This document shows, one piece after another, positions 12,701 to 22,106 of a DNA stretch of 27,307 bases. Location: contig JAHLKH010000269.1 of NCBI GenBank assembly GCA_025526915.1, positions 1 to 27,307 of the forward strand. Reading direction: 5' to 3'. The DNA comes from Entophlyctis helioformis. Its lineage: Eukaryota; Chytridiomycota; Chytridiomycetes; Chytridiales; Chytriomycetaceae. The notes beneath the pieces were generated by a model. The model had not been told where the DNA came from. It saw only the letters and a list, made by a program, of their open reading frames with translations, and searched no databases. How positions within the stretch are numbered: the first letter of the stretch is position 1; each line of letters opens with the position of its first letter. The translations under genes were made by a program, and so were the position numbers.

Positions 12701-15700
12701 CGTGACGAGCTTACTCGCGTGCTGTGCTCGCTGGCTTCTCGACGCACTTTGAGCTGCAGTCACAATATGGCGATCACCAGGACGGCATCAAGCAGTGCGC
12801 GGTGCCCATTGCTACATCAGCACTCCACTGGAAGGTGTGGTTCAGCGACAAGCCGCAAGACGCGCAGCCGCAGCTTCACGTCCGCGACGAGTGCACAACC
12901 AGGACATGGAGCGGCACCGTGTGGTGCGTGACGGTGCCCACGAAGCAGAACCTCATCGTGTTCCGTCGCGTGCAGAAAACCGCGCCAGACGGCACGGTCC
13001 TTGCAGCATCGCGGCCAGTGGTCGTTGGCAACACGGTCATGGACGACAACAAGATGCTCACGCTTGCCAGTAACGAGCGCATTCCACTCAAGAGCTACAT
13101 GCGTCTTGTCTTTGAGATTGGTAACCTCAAGTATGCCACGCCTGCCACGGTCTCGCGCGCTGGTATCCTGTACCTCAACACGACGGATCTGGGCTGGAAT
13201 CCATACGTGCAGTCGTGGCTTGAGAAGCGCGAGGATGCCGCCGAGCGGTCCAGCTTGTCAGTTCTTTTTGACCGCTACGTCAACCCATCTCTCGAGGCAG
13301 TGCGCTCTGGCCGCTTCAAGATGGCCAACGTCGAAGAGTTCTCGATGGTTGCAGCCCTGTGCAACATCCTCGAGGGACTGCTGACGCCTGTAAACACACC
13401 AAAGGGCTGCGACAAGGAATGGTTTGAAATCTACTTTGTCTTTGCGGCGGTATGGGCCTTTGGCGGCTGTGTCTTCCAGGACCAGCTTGTCGACTACCGC
13501 AACGAATTCAGCAAATGGTGGAACTCTGAGTTCAAGGTCATCAAGTTCCCGCCGTCAGGCACTGTGTTTGACTACTACGTCGAGACCGAGACCAAGCGGT
13601 TCCTGCCCTGGACCGACCGCGTCCCTGTCTACGAGTATGATTCGGAGATGCCGCTGCAGGCCGTGCTTGTCCACACACCAGAGACGACGCGTATTCGTTA
13701 CTTCTTGGACCTGCTTGCAGACAACAACAAGCCAGTGCTGCTGATCGGCAACGCAGGCTGCGGCAAGACGGTGCTCATGCAAGACAAGCTCAACTCGTAT
13801 GGCGAGGACCGCTTGATTATCAATGTGCCCTTCAACTTCTACACAACCGCCTGGTCTCTGCAGGCTGTGCTCGAGAAGCCGCTCGAAAAGAAGGCTGGCC
13901 GCAACTACGGTCCTCCGGCAACAAGAAGATTGTGTACTTCTTGGACGACCTCAACATGCCCGAGGTCGACAAGTACGGAACGGCCAGTCCGCACACGCTG
14001 CTGCGTCAGTTCCTTGACTACAGACACTGGTACGATCGTGCCAAGCTCACGCTCAAGGAGATCCACAACTGCCAGTACGTGGCGTGCATGAATCCCACGG
14101 CCGGCTCGTTCACCATCGACCCGCGTCTGCAGCGCCACTTTGCCTGCTTCGCAGTCAACTTCCCTGGCGTCGAATCGCTCCAGAGCATCTACTTGCAGAT
14201 CCTGTCTGGCCATCTCAAGCCATTCCCGCCCTCGCTGCAGAAGCTGGCGGAACGTATCGTGACGGCATCGCTGATCTTGCACAAGAAGGTTGCATCGACA
14301 TTCTTGCCAACGGCTGTCAAGTTCCACTACATTTTCAACCTGCGAGACCTGAGCAATATCTTCCAGGGCATCCTCTTTTCGACCAAGGAGAAGATCAAGG
14401 ATACCATCGATCTTGTCCGCCTGTTTGTACACGAAACGACGCGCACATACGGCGACAAGATGGTCGAGGAGGGTGATCGGCAGACGCTCGTCAAAATCCA
14501 AGAAGAGATTCTCAAGAAGAACTTTGAGGACATGGACCAGGCGGCAATCAAATCAGAGCCCAACGTCTTTGCGCACTTTGCAGGCGGTATGGGCGAGCCC
14601 AAGTACGGCCAGGTCAAGGACTGGGCTCAGCTGCGCAAGCTTCTTGACGAGGCACAGTTGCAGTACGAGGAAGTCAACGCCGCCATGAACCTGGTGCTCT
14701 TTGAAGACGCCATGAGCCACATTTGCCGCATCAACCGCATTCTCGAGTCTCCTCGTGGAAACGCGCTCCTGGTCGGTGTCGGTGGTTCAGGCAAGCAGTC
14801 TCTGTCGCGCATGGCCGCATTCATCTCGCAGATGGATGTGTTCCAGATCACGCTGCGCAAGGGCTACGGCTTGGGCGATCTCAAAACGGATCTCGCGAGT
14901 CTGTTCGTCAAGACGGGCCAGAAGAAGATGCAGATCATGTTCCTGCTGACCGACTCGCAGATTGCCGACGAGAAGTTCCTTGTGCTCATCAACGACCTGC
15001 TCGCGTCTGGCAACATCCCCGGTCTCTTCCCCGATGAAGAAGTCGAAGGCATCATCAACTCGATGCGCGGCGAGGCCAAGGCACAGGGCCTGGTGGATAC
15101 GCGCGAAGTCTGCTGGGACATCTTCATTCGCCTTGTACGCCGCAACCTCAAGGTCGTGCTGTGTTTCTCGCCCGTCGGCAACACACTCCGATCGCGCTGC
15201 CGCAAGTTCCCGGCCATTGTCAACTGCACCATGATTGACTGGTTCCAGGAATGGCCAGAGGAGGCGCTGACGTCTGTCGCCAACCGCTTCATCTCGTCCT
15301 TTGATCTCGTGTCTGACTCGCTCAAGGTGCCAGTCACCAAGTTCATGTCGTTTGCACACATGGGTGTGAATGCCATCTCGCGCAAGTTCCTGCTGAACGA
15401 GAAGCGCTACAACTACACGACGCCCAAATCGTTCCTGGCTCTCATCTCGCTGTACAAGGAGATGCTGGAAAAGAAGGCACTTGAGCTCACCAAGAGCATG
15501 GATCGTCTTGAGAACGGTCTAACGAAGCTGCAGGCGACTGCCGGCCAGGTGGACGATCTCAAGGAGAAGCTCGCGACGCAGGAAGTCGAGCTCAAGTCCA
15601 AAAACGAAGAGGCCAACAGGCTCATTGAGCGTGTTGCTGTCGACACGGAAAAGGTCAACAAGGAAAAGGCGATTGCTGCCGAAGAGGAGAAAAAGGTCGA

Positions 15701-18700
15701 CGTCATCACCAAGGAGGTTGGAGAGAAGCAAGCGTCTTGTGAGAAGGATCTGAGTGCTGCCGAGCCCGCTCTCGCCGCTGCGTCTGCTGCCCTCAACACG
15801 CTCAACAAGGCCAACTTGACGGAGCTCAAGTCGTTTGGCTCGCCCTCGGAGGAAGTCAAGAACGTTGCCGCTGCGTGCATGGTGCTGCTGAGCCCGCCCG
15901 GCAAGATCGCCAAGGACCGATCGTGGAAGGCTGCCAAGAACATGATGGCCAAGGTCGACGCGTTCCTCGAGTCGCTCATCAACTTCAACAAGGAAAACAT
16001 TGACCAGTCCAACTTGGACGCCCTCCAGCCGTATCTCGCCGATCCCAACTTCAACGAAGAGTTTATGCGCAGCAAGTCCATGGCCGCCGCCAGTTTGTGT
16101 GCCTGGGCCGTCAACATTGTTGCCTACTACCACGTGTACTGTGACGTCGAGCCCAAGCGCAAGGCCCTCGAGGCTGCCAACGCTGAACTGATGTCATCTC
16201 AGGCTCGTCTGCGCGACATTCAGTCCAAGATCAGCGAGCTCGATCGCAACTTGGGCGACCTCCGCGCCAAGTTCGAAAAGGCGACGGCTGACAAACTCAA
16301 GTGCGAGGAAGAAGCCAAGAGCACTCAGGAGACCATCGTGCTTGCCAACCGTCTCGTCAACGGTCTTGCCTCTGAAAAGGTTCGTTGGAGCGAGGCTGTC
16401 GGCCGCTTCAAGGAGCAAGAAAAGACGCTTGCCGGCGATGTCCTAGTTTCGGCTGCGTTTGTGTCGTACGTCGGTTGTTTCAGCAAGCGCTACCGCGAGG
16501 AGCTGCTCAACGACAACTGGCTGCGGTACTTGCGCGACGAAAACAACGCATTCCGTGTCCCTCTCTCAAGCGATGTCGACCCGCTCGGCATCCTGACCAA
16601 CAGCGCTGAAATCGCCAAATGGAACAACGAGGGTCTGCCGACGGATCGCGTGTCGCTCGAAAACGCCACCATGGTGACGAGCTGCAAGCGATGGCCCCTC
16701 ATCATCGACCCGCAGCTGCAGGGCGTGACATGGATCAAGAACCGCGAGGGTGCCGGTCTCAAGGTCGTGCGTCTCGGTGCTCGTGGATACCTGGATGCCA
16801 TCGAAAAGGCAGTGTCTTCCGGTGACGCTGTGCTTATCGAGGACATTGCTGAGAGCATCGATCCTGTGCTCAACCCGCTGCTTGGTCGCGAGACCATCAA
16901 GAAGGGTCGCTACATCAAGATGGGCGACAAGGAGGTCGAGTACGACCCCCGCTTCAAGCTCATTCTGCAGACACGCCGCGCCAACCCGCACTACCCGCCC
17001 GAGATCCAGGCCCAGACAACGCTCATCAACTTCACCGTCACTCTGGCGGGTCTCGAGGACCAGCTGCTGGCCGACGTCGTTAACATTGAGCGTCCTGATC
17101 TCGAAAAGACAAAGGCGGATCTGACCAAGCAACAGAACGAGTTCAAGATCAAGCTGACCGAGCTTGAAGATGCCCTGCTGTCGCGTCTCTCGGCTGCCCA
17201 GGGCAACTTCCTTGGCGACACGGCTCTCGTCGAGAACCTCGAGATCACCAAAAGCACGGCCACCGACATTGAGCAGAAGGTCGAGGAAGCCAAGCGCACA
17301 GAAAAGAAGATCAACGAGACGCGTGAGCTGTACCGTCCCGTCGCCGCTCGGTCGTCGCTCCTGTATTTCCTGCTCAACGACCTGTGGAACATCCACCCCA
17401 TGTACCAGTACTCACTTAACGCGTACAAGGTCGTGTTCAAGAACGCCATCAACCGCGCAGACGCCAGCGAGGACATCAAGGAGCGCGTGCTGCTTCTTAT
17501 TGACTCGATTACGTTCATGGTCTTTGTGTACACCACGCGCGGCCTGTTTGAGCGCGACAAGCTCATCTTCACGGCCCAGATGTCGTTCCAGATCCTGATT
17601 GCATCAGGCGACATTGAGTACCAGGAACTCGACTTTCTGCTGCGCGGTCCTCGTGCGCTTGGTGTCAACAGCACGCTCGAGTGGCTCTCTCAGACCTCTT
17701 GGGCTATGGTCAAGTCGCTCTCCAACCTCGAAGTCTTCCGCACGCTTGCCTCGGACATTGAAGGCTCGTCCAAGCAATGGAAAAAGTACTGCGAAAACGA
17801 GTGCCCAGAAAACGAAAAGTTGCCACAAGTAAGCAAGCAGTGATTGCGTGCATCTCGTGCATGTCGTTGGTGCATGGATAGATGGACGGATGGACGGACG
17901 GACGGATGCACTAACACTCGCGCAATGGCATATCCACTCTGGCTTGTGTGCCATGTGCACGGCACGTAGGAGTGGAAAAACAAGACGCCTCTCCAGAAGC
18001 TGTGTATTCTGCGTTGTCTGCGTCCCGATCGCATGACCTATGCCGTGCGCAACTTTGTCGGCATGAAGATGGGCCAGCGCTACATCGAGGCAGCGCGTGT
18101 TCCGCTCGCAAAGTCGTTTGAGGAGTCTGCCCCCGCAACGCCCATCTTCTTCATCCTGTCGCCCGGTGTGGATCCCGTCAAGGAAGTCGAAGCCCTGGGT
18201 CGCCAGCTGGGCATCTCTGAGGACGCGGGCAACTTCCACAACGTGTCGCTCGGACAGGGCCAGGAAGTCATTGCCGAGCAGAAACTGGACATTGCGTACA
18301 AGAACGGCGGCTGGGTCATGCTTGAAAACATCCATCTGGTCGCCAAGTGGCTCGCGACGCTTGAAAAGAAACTGGAGGCTCTGTCGACCGGTGCCCATCC
18401 CGACTTCCGCGTGTTCCTGTCTGCCGAGCCTGCGGGTGATCCAGCATACCACATCATCCCCATCTCGATCCTGCAGGCATCGATCAAGATCACCAACGAG
18501 CCGCCAACAGGCATGCAGGCCAACATCCACCGTGCGCTGGACAATTTCTCGCAAGAGTCGCTCGAGCGCTGCTCCAAGGATGCCGAGTTCCGCGCCATTC
18601 TGTTCGCCCTCTGCTACTTCCATGCCGTCGTGCTTGAGCGCAGAAAGTTTGGCACCCAAGGCTGGAACAAGCCATATCCCTTCAGCACAGGCGACCTGAT

Positions 18701-19907
18701 GATCTCGAGTGATGTGCTGCTCAACTACCTCGAGACGTTCGCCAAAGTGCCCTGGGTTGATCTGCGCTACATCTTTGGCGAGATCATGTATGGCGGCCAC
18801 ATCTCGGACGACTGGGACCGTCGGCTGTGCTCGGCGTATCTCGATGTGTATCTGCGCGAGGAGCTCTGCGACGGCAACTTTGAGCTCGCGCCAGGATTCC
18901 AGGGACCGCCGTCCTCCGACTACAAGGAGTACCACCGATACATTGACGAGAATCTGCCGGCAGAGTCGCCCAACCTGTACGGTCTGCATCCCAACGCGGA
19001 AATTGGTGTGCTCACCAAGATGGCCGAGAAGCTCTTCAAGACCATTCTGGAGATGCAGCCCAAAGACGCTGCCGGTGGCGCTGCCTCGTCCAAGGAAGAA
19101 AAGGTCAAGGCCGTGCTCGACGAGATCATGGAGAAGCTGCCAGACAGTTTCAACGCTCAGGAGCTAATGGCCCGCGTCGAGGAGCGCACGCCGTACATCT
19201 CCGTGGCCATCCAGGAGTGCGATCGCATGAGCATGCTCACCACAGAGATCCGCCGGTCGCTCAAGGAGCTCGAGCTCGGTCTCAAGGGCGATCTGACCAT
19301 CTCTGAAAACATGGAGCTTCTCATGAACTCGCTGTACATGAACGAGATCCCGGCACGATGGGAGAAGCTCGCGTATCCGTCTCTGCAGCCCCTCGGCTCG
19401 TGGTATGGCGACCTGCTCCAGCGCATCAAGGAGCTGGAAGGATGGGTGGCCGAATTCAATCTGCCCTCGGTCGTCTGGCTGCCGGGCCTGTTCAACCCGC
19501 AGTCGTTCCTCACTGCCATCATGCAGACGACTGCCCGCAAGAACGAGTGGCCTCTCGATCGCATGGTCCTTACGGTCGATGTCACCAAGAAGGCACGCGA
19601 AGAGTTCTCGGGTGCTCCTCGCGAGGGTGCTTACGTCCACGGCATGTTCATGGAAGGCGCACGCTGGGATACCGGCACCGGCCTGATTCAAGAATCGCTC
19701 ATGAAGGAGCTCACGCCGCCCATGCCGGTCATTTACATCAAGGCAGTCCCAATCGATAAGCGCGAGACCAAGGGTGTGTACGAGTGTCCCGTCTACCGCA
19801 CGCGCCAGCGCGGCCCGACCTTTGTCTGGACATTCAACCTCAAGACCAAGGAGCGTCCGCAGAAATGGATTCTTGCTGGCGTTTGTCTGCTGTGTTCTGC
19901 TGAGTAG
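3715..19907 (+). CDS. Axonemal dynein heavy chain, outer-arm beta type (DNAH9/11/17-like), interrupted by an intein
   Basis: The motor subunit of flagellar outer-arm dynein, an ATP-driven minus-end microtubule motor. Exons: 3715-3896, 4079-4436, 4555-5376, 5490-5656, 5771-6062, 6166-7087, 7192-10025, 10114-10285, 10352-17828, 17970-19907, all with GT-AG introns of 66-182 bp. The coding sum is 15164 nt; four missing bases (near 9070, 12630, 12727 and 13918) restore one frame of 5055 codons, or 4505 without the intein, the usual family size. Order: charged N-terminus, tail domain 1 (about residues 190-590), linker (about 1180-1600), then the AAA ring. P-loops are GPAGTGKT (AAA1, 10209-10232), GNSGTGKS (AAA2, 11118-11141), GNAGCGKT (AAA3, 13747-13770) and GVGGSGKQ (AAA4, 14775-14798). 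AAA1 Walker B is FDEF. The coiled-coil stalk and microtubule-binding domain lie at about 15460-16390 ([29 protein letters not shown]). The C-terminal cap ends [19 protein letters not shown]. The AAA1/AAA2 and C-terminal wording fits beta-type chains best. Confidence 0.96.
7288..7680 (+). other. Two acidic low-complexity inserts in the dynein tail
   Basis: Within exon 7, one stretch at about 7288-7400 is rich in Pro, Ser, Asp and Glu ([19 protein letters not shown]). A second at about 7605-7665 ([17 protein letters not shown]) interrupts otherwise conserved tail sequence. They keep the reading frame and are probably disordered loops specific to this lineage. I see no domain in them. Confidence 0.6.
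9066..9074 (+). other. Apparent one-base deletion in dynein exon 7
   Basis: The conserved frame reads VQQTWS up to 9071. The family continuation [13 protein letters not shown] appears in another frame from 9071. One extra base in the CC at 9070-9071 (TGG TCC CAC CTT) joins them exactly. No GT-AG intron fits here. Confidence 0.88.
12615..12645 (+). other. Apparent one-base deletion inside the intein, first
   Basis: The endonuclease frame ending [11 protein letters not shown] stops resembling the family here. The family-like [15 protein letters not shown] (about 12672-12720) lies in the frame reached by one missing base. The exact site cannot be fixed; one added base near 12633-12635 would join them (LQ then CNAND). 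Confidence 0.75.
12706..12735 (+). other. Apparent one-base deletion inside the intein, second
   Basis: FRDELTRVL and the following [15 protein letters not shown] block are in frames differing by one missing base, best placed around 12725-12730. Without correction the frame used upstream of 12620 ends at a TGA at 12750-12752, so no full-length dynein would be made. Confidence 0.78.
13911..13922 (+). other. Apparent one-base deletion in dynein AAA3
   Basis: The frame reads GRNYGPP up to 13916, and the conserved continuation [17 protein letters not shown] is in the next frame. One extra G in the GG at 13917-13918 restores PPGNKK, the wording expected after the AAA3 P-loop. Confidence 0.88.
17876..17908. 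repeat. GGAT/GGAC tetranucleotide microsatellite in the last dynein intron
   Basis: Imperfect GGAT/GGAC units lie within intron 17829-17969. The intron is bounded by GTAAGC and GTAG and joins KLPQ to EWKNKTPLQ, so the repeat is noncoding. Confidence 0.75.
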
Positions 19908-20061
19908 AAGGATAGAGTCGAATGAAGACTGTCATGACTGCAGATGCTGGAAGTTTCTGATAGAAGGTCGATGCGCAACAGCGAAGCAGGTTGTGTCATG
20001 ATGACGATGAGTATAGTAGCAGTTTATTGATGCGTTATTGGAATGACCGCAGTAGCCCGCG
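19908..20061. other. Convergent intergenic spacer, dynein and stomatin 3' ends
   Basis: Only 154 bases separate the two convergent stop codons (TAG at 19905-19907 on +, TAA at 20064-20062 on -). It must hold both 3' untranslated regions and polyadenylation signals. I see no clear AATAAA; TTATTG near 20024 and 20034 on the + strand reads as A/T-rich on both strands. Confidence 0.55.
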
Positions 20062-21873
20062 TTACAGCATCTGCTCCAGAAGCATGGCATCGCGCATTGT
20101 TAAACCGGACGAGCCGCCGCCGCCATTGCCACCTTTGGCACTCGGAGATCCACCTGCCGCACCTTTGATGCTGGACGAGTCGGCTCCAGGCATGAAGATG
20201 ACCTTGGCGCCAGTCGTGCGTGCCATCATGGACAGCGTCTCGAGGTATCGGATCTGCATGGCAGCGGGTCTGTATGCATGATGTGTGAGAGAGGGAGGGG
20301 AGAGGGAGTGTGTATGTATGTGTGTGTATCACAATGAGTGCTGCCAGTAAGGCATGCCACACAGCAATCAGCAAGACATATGAACAGTCGGCACTCACGT
20401 GTTGAGAATGTCAGACGCCTCGCGCATCAGTCGGGCCGAGTCGACTTCCGCCTGTGCGGCAATCACTTGCTCTCGCCGATGCGCTTCTGCTTGGCAGCCG
20501 ACGAAAGCGTCTCCTGCAGCTCCTGCGAGAACTGCAGATCCTTGATGAGGATGTTTTCAATCTTGACTCCCCATGCCTGTGCGGCAGGTCCAATGACGGC
20601 GTGGATCTCGTGCGCGATGGTGTTTCTGTTCTCGATGCAGTCTTGCAGCGTGCGCGTGCCAAAGACGTGGCGCAGCGTAGTCATGGTGCGCTCGACTAGT
20701 GCCTTGCGCACGTCCTGCACAAGGAATGTTGCAACATATGGATCGACCACGTGCCAGTATAGCACAGAGTCGATGAAGATGCTGACGTTGTCCTTGGTCA
20801 TGACCTGCTGGCGCGGCACGTCCTCTGTGGCCGTGGTGAGTGGATGAGATGAGTGGCGAGTCGCATGGGCAGCTTTGCCAGACATGCATGCATGCCCTCT
20901 TGCAAAGCCATGCTAGCCAAGTCGCATGAAGGAGAAGCGATCCGCGCAGGCATCACTCACCGATCTGGATCTTGATCTCCAAGGTGACGATGGACTCTGA
21001 GCAGATGTTAACAAAGATGAGGCCAGGATCGACCGAGCGGTAGTACTTGCCAAAGCGCGAGACGAGACCCACGCTGCCCTGCTGTACCATTCTGAATGGG
21101 CTGTTTGAATGGTCGGTGGATGGGACGGACGCAGATGCAGATGGGCAGATGCAGGTGGATGGAAGCAGATGCGGAGTCACGGAAGACAATGCAGCGTGAG
21201 ATGCGAGGTGGATGCGAGACGCGTTTGAAAGGCAGCACACAGGGTCATGCAAGTCATGTGTCGGTTGCCAGCTGGAAGGGCGGCAGACAGACATCGGCCA
21301 CTCACTTCAAGCAGCCACACGGCAGGCACGGAATGCTGCCAAAGAAGCCAAAGAAGTTGCCAATGGCTGTCATCATGCCTTCGTAGCACACGCTGTCGCT
21401 CTCGGGAATGGCGACCGTGTTTGCATACGACTGCTGGTACACGGTGGCGAGCGGCTGGTACGTCTGCTGGATGGAGCTGGCCTGTGGGTTTGGAGCGTAC
21501 ATGGGAGCTGGCTGGGCAGCGATGACATCCTCTGCTGCTGCATGCTTGACGAGTGTGTTGAACGGGGGTCTGGCTGGCCGGTGTTTTGGTTGGTGTTGGA
21601 GCTGGGACTGGAGCTGGAGCCGCGATTGTCAATGAGAAGATGGCGAGAAGGAGAGTTGGAAGAGATGAGTTGGCGTGAATCCGATGCAGCAGCCGGATTG
21701 ACGAGATGCGCGAGACTGGATGAGCTTGCTGCGGTTCCGGTGAAGACGCTTGTGGTGCTTTGGCGCTGCTCTAGTTGCTGTTGGTCTTGCTGCTGTTGCT
21801 GTTGCTGCTGTTCGTCTTGAGGGTCGAGTATCTGTCCAGGCAGGTTGACGGATTGGCTCATGGACGTGCTCAA
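20062..21873 (-). CDS. Stomatin-like SPFH/band-7 membrane protein, 4 exons, with apparent frameshifts
   Basis: Stomatins are oligomeric membrane-scaffold proteins that bind cholesterol/ergosterol-rich membrane and modulate channels. Exons on minus: (21873 or 21502)-21306, 21100-20961, 20824-20399, 20269-20062, with GT-AG introns. Before the SPFH domain is a Cys-rich, acylation-like stretch (SIPCLPCGCL). The domain then reads VQQGSVGLVSRFGKYYRSVD, DVPRQQVMTKDNVS, TTLRHVFGTRTLQD, WGVKIENILIKDLQ, with the usual oligomerisation end AAMQIRYLETL. The tail is Gly/Ser-rich. The conservative start at 21502 (MYAPNPQ) gives 323 residues. The start at 21873 adds a poly-Gln N-terminus for 447 residues but needs one extra base in the G run at 21564-21568. 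Another missing base at about 20466 is shown by the paralogue at 27150. Divergent from the ankyrin gene, convergent with dynein. Confidence 0.9.
20283..20330. repeat. Purine and TGTA microsatellite in stomatin intron 3
   Basis: A GA-rich run followed by TGTATGTATGTGTGTGTAT lies within intron 20270-20398 of the minus-strand stomatin gene. Confidence 0.7.
20460..20470 (-). other. One-base deletion in stomatin copy 1, shown by its paralogue
   Basis: On the minus strand copy 1 reads GAGAGCAAGTGATTGCC, giving GESK then stop. Copy 2, at about 27160-27145, reads GAGAGCAAGGTGATTGCC, giving GESKVIA. One missing G here accounts for the break, and the following residues (AQAEVDSARLMREASDIL) are the expected family sequence. 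Confidence 0.9.
21118..21180. repeat. GCAGATG-rich imperfect repeat in stomatin intron 1
   Basis: Several imperfect GCAGATG / GGATGG units lie in intron 21101-21305. No coding potential is used in the spliced model. Confidence 0.6.
21560..21572 (-). other. Candidate one-base deletion in the stomatin N-terminus
   Basis: The poly-Gln frame from 21873 runs into GQPDP, and the frame leading into MYAPNPQ is open back through FNTLVKHAAAEDVIAAQ. They differ by one missing base. A G5 run on the + strand at 21564-21568 is a natural site. Alternatively translation starts at 21502, or an unresolved intron lies here. Confidence 0.5.
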
Positions 21874-22106
21874 AGGTTCATGTCATGCAAGTGGTTGTGG
21901 ATTGATGGATGGCCGGCTGGATGGCTGTCTGGCTGGCGAGAGGCGGGCAGATGGCTTGGACGCTTGATTGCTTGGCTGGCAACTCGCCGACTCGAGCCAA
22001 TGCGCAGCGACGCGGTTGAAGTGTCGCGCTTTGAGGCTGACGCTGGACGCGTTTCGAGGGTCGTGGCACTTTTCTTGTTGCCCAACAGCAGCGACAAGGG
22101 ACAGTC
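21874..22106. promoter_or_regulatory. Divergent upstream region of stomatin and ankyrin genes
   Basis: These 233 bases lie between the possible stomatin start at 21873 (-) and the ankyrin start at 22107 (+). They hold GGATGGC/GGCTGG imperfect repeats at about 21902-21990. No TATA box is evident. Confidence 0.45.

Larger units (their letters stand above)
11385..13032 (+). mobile_element. Intein with LAGLIDADG-type homing endonuclease core, in dynein AAA2
   Basis: A self-splicing protein insert of 550 codons once two apparent one-base gaps are filled. Its N-terminal splice block begins with Cys1 ([16 protein letters not shown]), right after extein WIESLN. Block B carries a T-x-x-H motif ([11 protein letters not shown], near 11643-11675). 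Endonuclease-like sequence follows: [12 protein letters not shown] (about 11928-11962) as first LAGLIDADG motif, [19 protein letters not shown] (about 12567-12623) as second, then [15 protein letters not shown] and [11 protein letters not shown]. The C-terminal blocks are [17 protein letters not shown] (about 12923-12973) and ASRPVVVGN ending in Asn at 13030-13032. Extein resumes with Thr in TVMDDNKML. Removing it restores an uninterrupted [13 protein letters not shown] segment, which is highly conserved in dyneins. The block wording most resembles fungal Prp8-type nuclear inteins, from memory. The first endonuclease motif has Asn for the expected Asp, so cutting activity may be lost. A disordered Pro/Ser/Ala-rich linker (about 12270-12530) separates the two motifs. 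Confidence 0.95.

Noticed and set aside
11385..13032. Spliceosomal or group I intron as explanation for the dynein insert
   Set aside because: The insert lacks GT-AG ends in the right phase, is open for long stretches, and encodes intein splicing blocks at both ends. Its length with the two missing bases is a multiple of three.
11385..13032. Hedgehog-type Hint or bacterial intein-like domain
   Set aside because: A C-terminal Asn followed by a Thr extein residue and resumption of the host protein indicates a true splicing intein, not a C-terminal autoprocessing domain.
17604..18989. 461-codon open frame on the minus strand
   Set aside because: It is antisense to conserved dynein AAA5/AAA6 and crosses the dynein intron with its microsatellite.
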